The notes under the pieces were generated by a model. That model saw nothing but the letters and a program-made list of their open reading frames with translations. It was not told the origin of the DNA and did not search any database. Both the position numbers and the translations under genes were made by a program. A stretch of DNA of 64,000 nucleotides from Cryoendolithus antarcticus. Its lineage: Eukaryota > Ascomycota > Dothideomycetes > Cladosporiales > Cladosporiaceae. The stretch spans positions 124,001-188,000 of the forward strand of contig NAJO01000025.1 in assembly GCA_002077065.1 (NCBI GenBank). Direction: 5' to 3'. How positions within the stretch are numbered: the stretch's first letter is position 1; each line of letters starts with the position of its first letter. Shown here piece after piece: positions 58,495-64,000 of the stretch.

Positions 58495-59136
58495 GGTGGA
58501 TGTGAAATCATTGCGAATGCAAGCTCGTGAGCAAGAACAAGGCTTCCATGACCACTCCTGCACTGGGCCCCTTGTGTTTCCATGGACTTTCGACCTGGGT
58601 TAGCGCAGTCGCAGTGCGCGTAATGGTGTCCCAGGCAAGAACTTCTCGCCAATGAGACCGTCAGATCCAGAACAGACCTTCCTAAGCTGTTACTGATTGT
58701 CGCGGTTCCGCGGGTCTGCTCACACTGTCGTCTGACCGTCCTGCTTGGGAAGTTGCTTAGCAACTTGTGGACCGAAGATAGGCTGCGTAAGGTATGGTGT
58801 ACTTTACTGCGCGCTCACCGTGTAAGGGATGGAACGGATCAAGTGAAAGTGGACATGACGAGCCCATGCGAGCGGTGGGCACACCGAGCACGGCAAGACA
58901 CGAATCAGACAGTGCGCGGTATGAAGCAGGTGATGGCGCTGCAGCACTCCGCGAATGCGTACAATATGAGTAAACGTCTCTAGATGACAGCACGATACAC
59001 TCTCGGTCGTTCCTTCCTAACTTTCATCTACAAGTGAGTGGCAAACGGCGCGCTCTCGAGACAATCCATCTGCCACTACTCCTCTTCATTCTAAACATCG
59101 TCGGACCCCCCGAATTGACCAACACAATCAACCACA
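58495..59136. other. Intergenic region
   Basis: About 640 bases between the photolyase and the next gene on the same strand. Nothing recognised. Confidence 0.5.
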
Positions 59137-60663
59137 ATGTCGGCCCCAGTTTCCCTTCTCCCACCATCACCACAAACCAACCTCCGGACCTGCTCTCCAC
59201 GGACGCCCTACTACCTCACAGTCGTCTACGAGCTGCACCCCAGCAGCACGGTCAAAATCACGCCCGCCACTGTAGGTCAGCCTCGAAAACCGATCTACAC
59301 GTTCTCCCTCGATCGCCTGCACACGACTCTCCAAGCGGCGAACACCCGTCTTACTTTGCTCAGCAGAAGCAACACCGTGCCCGCAGACCGCGACGTCCTG
59401 CGTGCAGGCGTCGATGAGGCAACGGGAGGCTGGTGGTGCAGTTGGACGCGTCGTCCCACAGCCAAGACGGAGCCAGGTAATGAGACTAAAGCATCAGTTC
59501 CCTGGCCTCGTTTCTGCGCGAGCGTCAGGCGGATCGTGATGCACGGCGACCTCCTGACCCAAAACCCCATCCCCGAGCTCCCGCCCACGCGCGAAATGCT
59601 AGGTAGCACGACGCTAAGTGAATGTCGCTACCTCTTCGAGCGGCGCAAGGACCTCGCGCACCACGTCTGGATCGTAGCCGTGCACCAGCCAGCTCGAGTG
59701 GCCCTCTCAGCCTCAGCAATAATGGGCCAGGAGGAGCTTACGCACCCTTGGCGAGTCGAGAGCATCCACCCCGTGTCCGGCAACGCCCTAGCCCGCGCGA
59801 AGCGCCTCTGGACAGAAGGCATGCAGCTTCAAAACGGCAGCTTCGACCGTGTCGACTTCCACTACGGCGCGGCGCGGTACATCCTCCTACCCGCTACTAC
59901 CACAGCCTCGCATCGCAGCCGGTACGTCAACTCGCCCGGCCTCAGCGGGAAGCGCGGACTCAAGATTGAGCGGGAGCCGCAGATCCGCGTTGAGAGGGTC
60001 AAGCTCTATGGCGATGGGGAGATGGTGGCTTGGTTCGCGCCTGCGGAGGCGATTGTTAGGGGGAAGGTGTGGAGGCCCTTGTGTCCCGGTAGGGAGGCGA
60101 AGAGTCCGGTCAAAGATGGGGGGATGTCTTTGCAGCCGCTGGGGGAGAATTTGGGGATTGAGGCTTTGGAGAGGGAGTTGGATCGGGTGTTGGGGTTGGG
60201 GTGGGATGAGGAGGACTTGGAGCCTGCGATTGAGCCTGCGATTGAGCCTGCGATTGAGCTGACGGGTGAGTGCGACAGGGAGAAGGTTAAGGAGAAGGTA
60301 GGAGAGGGAGTGGAGAACGATGATGATGCATTCGACTGGCAATCCATAATTGACCGCGGCGACTTCTCGCCGCCTGCCGACTACCAGCAAAGCGAGCATA
60401 AGTTCCGCACGGGCGTGATGAGCGAATATGGGAAGGTTGCAGCGGAGCTCAAGACGGGACAGCAGGATCGCTTGGAGGAGATTGTGAGTACCTGGATTAA
60501 CTTCCAAGCAGTGATGAAAGCTGACAGTGATCTACAGGTCAACAAGGCGCAGAAATCGCAACGCTGGTCGCATCAGGCACTGGGCTTCGTCAAGAAAGCG
60601 AGCAAGGTCACGCTCGGCAAGAGCAGTGCTGCGGATGGGGCAGCAGAGCTCGATGGCGCGTAG
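59137..60663 (+). CDS. Unknown fungal protein with short tandem Glu-Pro-Ala-Ile repeat
   Basis: Exons 59137-60483 and 60538-60663 give about 490 residues. The 54-base intron (GTGAGT, CTGAC branch, CTACAG) is a multiple of three and contains no stop, so the frame also reads through it. No known domain is recognised. The first 330 residues look globular, with FCASVRRIVMHGDLL, ECRYLFERRKDLAHHVWIVAV and RVERVKLYGDGEMVAWF. Three copies of the 12-base unit GAGCCTGCGATT near 60221-60256 encode EPAIEPAIEPAI in an acidic linker. The end (AQKSQRWSHQALGFVKKASKVTLGK) is basic. Cytosolic or nuclear; function unknown. Confidence 0.7.
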   Translation: MSAPVSLLPPSPQTNLRTCSPRTPYYLTVVYELHPSSTVKITPATVGQPRKPIYTFSLDRLHTTLQAANTRLTLLSRSNTVPADRDVLRAGVDEATGGWWCSWTRRPTAKTEPGNETKASVPWPRFCASVRRIVMHGDLLTQNPIPELPPTREMLGSTTLSECRYLFERRKDLAHHVWIVAVHQPARVALSASAIMGQEELTHPWRVESIHPVSGNALARAKRLWTEGMQLQNGSFDRVDFHYGAARYILLPATTTASHRSRYVNSPGLSGKRGLKIEREPQIRVERVKLYGDGEMVAWFAPAEAIVRGKVWRPLCPGREAKSPVKDGGMSLQPLGENLGIEALERELDRVLGLGWDEEDLEPAIEPAIEPAIELTGECDREKVKEKVGEGVENDDDAFDWQSIIDRGDFSPPADYQQSEHKFRTGVMSEYGKVAAELKTGQQDRLEEIVSTWINFQAVMKADSDLQVNKAQKSQRWSHQALGFVKKASKVTLGKSSAADGAAELDGA

Positions 60664-61018
60664 CTGGCTGCTGCGTTGGATGTTGGAGTATAAATGCGAT
60701 CTGTCATGGGACTATTTGAGTAAGCGCTGGATTGATGGTCCAACTACGCAAGGACGAGAGATATGGCAGCAAGGCTGAGAGGATTGGATCAACGTAGGCA
60801 TAGGCATCGCAAGGCCGCGTATATCGCATCCGACTGATGTAGACACGAACACGCAAAGCAATGCGCATGAACGTCGTTAGTCGTACGAGAAGTCGCCCCA
60901 TTGGAAGTGTGGCTTGACTTTTGCCTTCGCTGCCAGCGTCGACGTCACTTTGCAACAACAGTACATAAACATCACCTACCTGGCCCTGCCTTGTCGCGTG
61001 CACTGCAGATCTCCAACT
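60664..61018. other. Short intergenic region
   Basis: Holds the erg24 promoter. No named motif seen. Confidence 0.5.
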
Positions 61019-62674
61019 ATGGCGCGCACCAAAACCCTCTCCTCCGCTAAGCCAGCAGCGCCGCTCGAGGTTGCACACGCAGCAGCACACGAAGAACCGC
61101 ATGGATTCGAGTTCGGTGGCCCGTACGCGCTTTCCTACCCATTTCCATGTTCACTACTGATGGTGAATACAGTATCGGCGCATCGCTCATCACATTCGGC
61201 CTCCCCATTGTCGCCTACGCCTTTGCCTTCCTCTGCAACGACGTGACGGGCTGCCCTGCGCCATCTCTCACGCGACCTGGCGCACTCTTCGCTAACGGCT
61301 GGAACAATGGAATTCAGACATTGAAAGCTGAGATAGGATGGCCGGGCTGGACTGGCCTGATCAGTCTGGAAGCCGCGGCGGGGACGATCGCGTGGTACGC
61401 ACTGAGCTTGGTGCTTTACAAGATACTGCCGGCGAGCGAGGTGCAGGGCACTACGCTGAAGAGTGGAACGAGATTGACATATAAGCTGAACTGTGAGTTT
61501 GGGAGACCATTAACAGCGCCAGAACGCGACTGAAACGCCAGCAGCCTTCCTCACAGCCATCACAATCCTCATCGTCTGCGCAGCCGGCACACTCGTACAA
61601 GGCGCCGACTTCCCCCTCTGGCCGTTTATCAACAGGAACTACATCGGCCTGCTCACCTCCAACATCCTGATCTCCTACGCCCTGGCCGCGTACACATACA
61701 TTCACTCTTTCTCGATTCGCGACAGCCATGACCCAAAGCGCGAGATCGCGCCCGGAGGCAGCACGGGGAATATAATCTATGACTTCTTCATTGGTCGCGA
61801 GATGAATCCTCGCATTACCATTCCATTCATAGGCGAGGTGGACATCAAGGCATTCATGGAGCTTCGTCCGGGTATGCTGGGCTGGCTGCTACTGGATCTC
61901 GCCTTCACGGCGAAGCAGTACAAGAATTACGGCTACGTGTCTGACTCAATGCGTAAGTTCCTCGACCTGACTTTTCGCCCTCTCATCGCATACCAACTAA
62001 TACTCCTCTCAGTCCTCGTCCTCTTCGCCCAAACTGTCTACATCCTCGACTCAGTCTACATGGAACCCGCAATCCTCACAACAATCGACATAACCACCGA
62101 TGGCTTCGGCTTCATGCTCTCCTTCGGCGACTTGGTCTGGGTACCCTTCACCTACAGCCTCCAAACTCGCTACCTCTCCGTCCACCCAGTGGCCCTAGGC
62201 CCCCTCTGGGTCCTCACGATTCTTGGAATCCAAGGCTTCGGCTACTACGTCTTCCGCGCCAGCAACAGCGAGAAGAACGCTTTCCGCACGGACCCCAACG
62301 GCGAAAGCGTCCAGCACCTCAAATTCATCGAAACGGCCTCTGGCTCGCGGCTACTCACGTCCGGATGGTGGGGCACAGCGCGGCATATCAGTTATCTCGG
62401 AGACTGGCTCATGAGCTGGGCGTACTGTCTCCCGACGCTCGCGGCGGGATACAAGCTGACGCCGAGTATCATGTATCCTGGCTCGAGGCTCGTGACTACG
62501 GAGGGTATGGCTGGGTATGCGGTGCCGGTGACGTACTTTTACATGTTGTACTTTGCGATTTTGTTGGTGCATCGCGAGGCTAGAGATGAGGAGAAGTGTC
62601 GGCGGAAGTATGGCAAGGATTGGGAGAGGTACTGTGAGGTTGTGAGGTGGAGGATTTGGCCGGGCGTGTATTGA
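61019..62674 (+). CDS. erg24: Delta(14)-sterol reductase
   Basis: ER-membrane NADPH-dependent enzyme reducing the C14-C15 double bond after Erg11 in ergosterol synthesis. Exons 61019-61122, 61173-61492, 61542-61952 and 62013-62674 give 498 residues, phases closing. Many membrane helices are present; conserved family blocks are NIIYDFFIGREMNPRI, LLLDLAFTAKQYKNYG, LLTSGWWGTARHISYLGDWLMSWAYCLP (the sterol-reductase signature) and the terminal LLVHREARDEEKCRRKYGKDWERYC ... RIWPGVY. The ARHISYLGD form separates Erg24 from Erg4. The final intron (61953-62012, GTAAGT ... CTCAG) is 60 bases long and stopless, so unspliced mRNA would keep the frame with a 20-residue insertion. Confidence 0.94.
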
Positions 62675-62874
62675 GCACTGCAGAGATCAAAGGAAGTGGT
62701 AACGGAGGAAGTAATCGGAGTAGCAATCGGATTGAGGAACGCTCGTGGCTAGTATCGAGCTGGTGCGTGGTCCAGATGTGTACTACAACATGGCCTTCAT
62801 AATGTACAAATTTTGCTCCCACACAACTTTTGACCTTTGCCGCCGGCCCCATCCGCGTCCCATCGACGAGCTCA
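62675..62874. other. Convergent spacer between erg24 and AIM18
   Basis: About 200 bases where the two 3' ends face each other; nothing recognised. Confidence 0.5.
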
Positions 62875-64000
62875 TCACGACACCATCCCCTCCCCGCTTC
62901 CCACCGGCCTTCCAGCAAACGTCACACACCCCTCCGCTACCCCCTTCCTAGCAGCCTCACTGCTCACCTTCTCGCCACCCAGATAATTCATCCAAATGAG
63001 CCTGCTTATCCTCTCATCGCCCACAGTCCCCAACAGCCGCACCTCGCTCTTACTCCCCGCTCTCGCCACACTACTCTCATCCGGCGCACCGCTGGGAGCT
63101 TTCTCCTGGAACCACACGTCTAGCACCCCGTTGCTTTTCCGTGACAAAATCATGACGCTGCCTTTTGGCGCTTTGCCGCCGGCGAACAGGGCCATGAAGC
63201 CTTTCGTTGCCAACCCAAAGTCCTCTTCCTCATATTGCGAGATCGCTTTTACTTGTCCTGCTGCCGGTGCTGGCGCGGCAGCGGCGAGCTGTCGCGCTTC
63301 GGCGGTGCGTTTTCCGATGCCTGTCACCCAGCCGTCTCGCAGATGCGCGAAGTCTGTGTTTCGCGTTGGCACGACGCGCCAGGCTGTGTGGATTTCTGGG
63401 TTAGCGGAGAGGATGCTTTGCCAGAGCTCCGCGCTACGCGTAGGATCCAGTAGTGCGATGCGCAGACTTTCTTGTTCGGAGGGTATGAGGGTAGAGGCCA
63501 TGGGGTTCACGGCGTGAATGAGCTGCGCTTGGAGTGTCGATAGATCGGAGGTCCGCACGTACATGCCCGCGACGTAGACTTGTATGCTCAGGAAACTCAC
63601 CGTCCTGATCCCCAGACCGAGAAGCGTGTACTGCTCCTCGCCTGCCGCCGCCGGAATCCTGATCGTCCGGGGGAAGTGTGGAACGCTGCTCGTGCCCGTC
63701 TCCACTAACTCCACCTCGCCCTCCTCGCCCTCAAGCTTCGCTAGGATCTTCTTGCCTTCCCCACGCCCTAGCACTTTCACCTCTTTGCCCTGAAACGTCT
63801 CCCCAACTCCACTCGGCGCATCAGCCCTCAAGCCGCCGATCTTCTTCCCAGTCCCTTCCACAGGACCCATCTGGTCTAGATCTACATTCCAGACAACCAC
63901 AGCCGTCATAAGTAAACTCAGCACAAGCCCTATACCCGCGAACCGCATGCGTTGGAGATGGTATCTTCGCTTTTCGAGCGCGGCGGAGCGGAGGGCGGCG
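62875..64000 (-). CDS. AIM18: Aim18-like mitochondrial chalcone-isomerase-fold protein, 5' end at window edge
   Basis: Matches the fungal Aim18/Aim46 family (altered inheritance of mitochondria), whose members have a chalcone-isomerase fold without known catalysis and bind haem in yeast. The open frame ends at 62875 and runs to the right edge without a stop; an ATG at 63948 begins MRFAGIGLVLSLLMTAVVVW, a membrane anchor, but upstream basic residues (EKRRYHLQR) belong to the same frame, so a mitochondrial presequence probably starts beyond 64000. The core has YTLLGLGIRTVSFLSIQVYVAGMYVR, ALLDPTRSAELW, LRDGWVTGIGKRTAEAR, and a final LGTVGDERISRLIWMNYLGG plus SEAARKGVAEGC. Single exon in this window. 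Confidence 0.85.
   Translation of the reverse strand, partial: AALRSAALEKRRYHLQRMRFAGIGLVLSLLMTAVVVWNVDLDQMGPVEGTGKKIGGLRADAPSGVGETFQGKEVKVLGRGEGKKILAKLEGEEGEVELVETGTSSVPHFPRTIRIPAAAGEEQYTLLGLGIRTVSFLSIQVYVAGMYVRTSDLSTLQAQLIHAVNPMASTLIPSEQESLRIALLDPTRSAELWQSILSANPEIHTAWRVVPTRNTDFAHLRDGWVTGIGKRTAEARQLAAAAPAPAAGQVKAISQYEEEDFGLATKGFMALFAGGKAPKGSVMILSRKSNGVLDVWFQEKAPSGAPDESSVARAGSKSEVRLLGTVGDERISRLIWMNYLGGEKVSSEAARKGVAEGCVTFAGRPVGSGEGMVS

Overview
This window is nuclear DNA of a filamentous ascomycete (Pezizomycotina). The evidence is short introns of about 47-150 bases with GT-AG borders (one GC-AG), several genes with 3-5 exons, and fungal families: PacC, a Zn2Cys6/Fungal_trans regulator, DUF2985, DUF3602, glycogenin with a long proline-rich tail, GMC alcohol-oxidase-like protein, Mkk2-type MAPKK, Erg24, Aim18. 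Class Dothideomycetes is my inference from the gene style (animal-type (6-4) photolyase, GT31 with a Cys-rich tail, small secreted Cys-rich proteins), not proven. Genes alternate between strands without operons.

Layout. 0-10.9 kb: flavin monooxygenase running off the left edge, F-box protein, glycogenin, an unknown membrane protein, a DUF2985 membrane protein, and an SDR. 11.2-23.9 kb: a gene-poor, partly decayed accessory stretch with a GT71-like mannosyltransferase whose frame is broken twice, a small SRPBCC protein, a secreted protein with a one-base frameshift, a GMC oxidoreductase, a degenerate extra copy of a GT31 tail beside the intact GT31 gene, and a Ser/Thr-rich membrane sensor-like protein. 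24.2-38.9 kb: a dense housekeeping block with DRG1/Rbg1 GTPase, Med10, beta-carbonic anhydrase, a polytopic membrane protein, Dbp8 and Kri1 (divergent ribosome-biogenesis pair), PacC, a disrupted I9-like inhibitor, and Mkk2. 40.5-51.7 kb: parvulin, an NAD-dependent reductase, a membrane protein, catalase-peroxidase, a DUF3602 protein, an effector-like secreted protein, an unknown gene, and a steroid-reductase-like membrane protein. 53.0-64.0 kb: large Zn2Cys6 regulator, photolyase, unknown protein, Erg24, and Aim18 running off the right edge.

Themes: wall and glycan synthesis (glycogenin, GT71, GT31, the Mkk2 wall-integrity kinase, a Wsc/Mid2-like sensor) and environmental stress (PacC for ambient pH, KatG for peroxide, photolyase for UV, Erg24 for sterols). 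I do not see a biosynthetic gene cluster, CRISPR, phage or intact transposon. The most notable signals are an array of PacC-type GCCAAG sites upstream of pacC, a 108-base coding repeat in which one copy carries a stop codon that also forms a splice donor, a set of damaged genes clustered around 11-20 kb, and a nonsense-disrupted inhibitor gene at 36.4 kb. Exon borders were read by eye from splice signals and reading-frame continuity; no transcript data were available.
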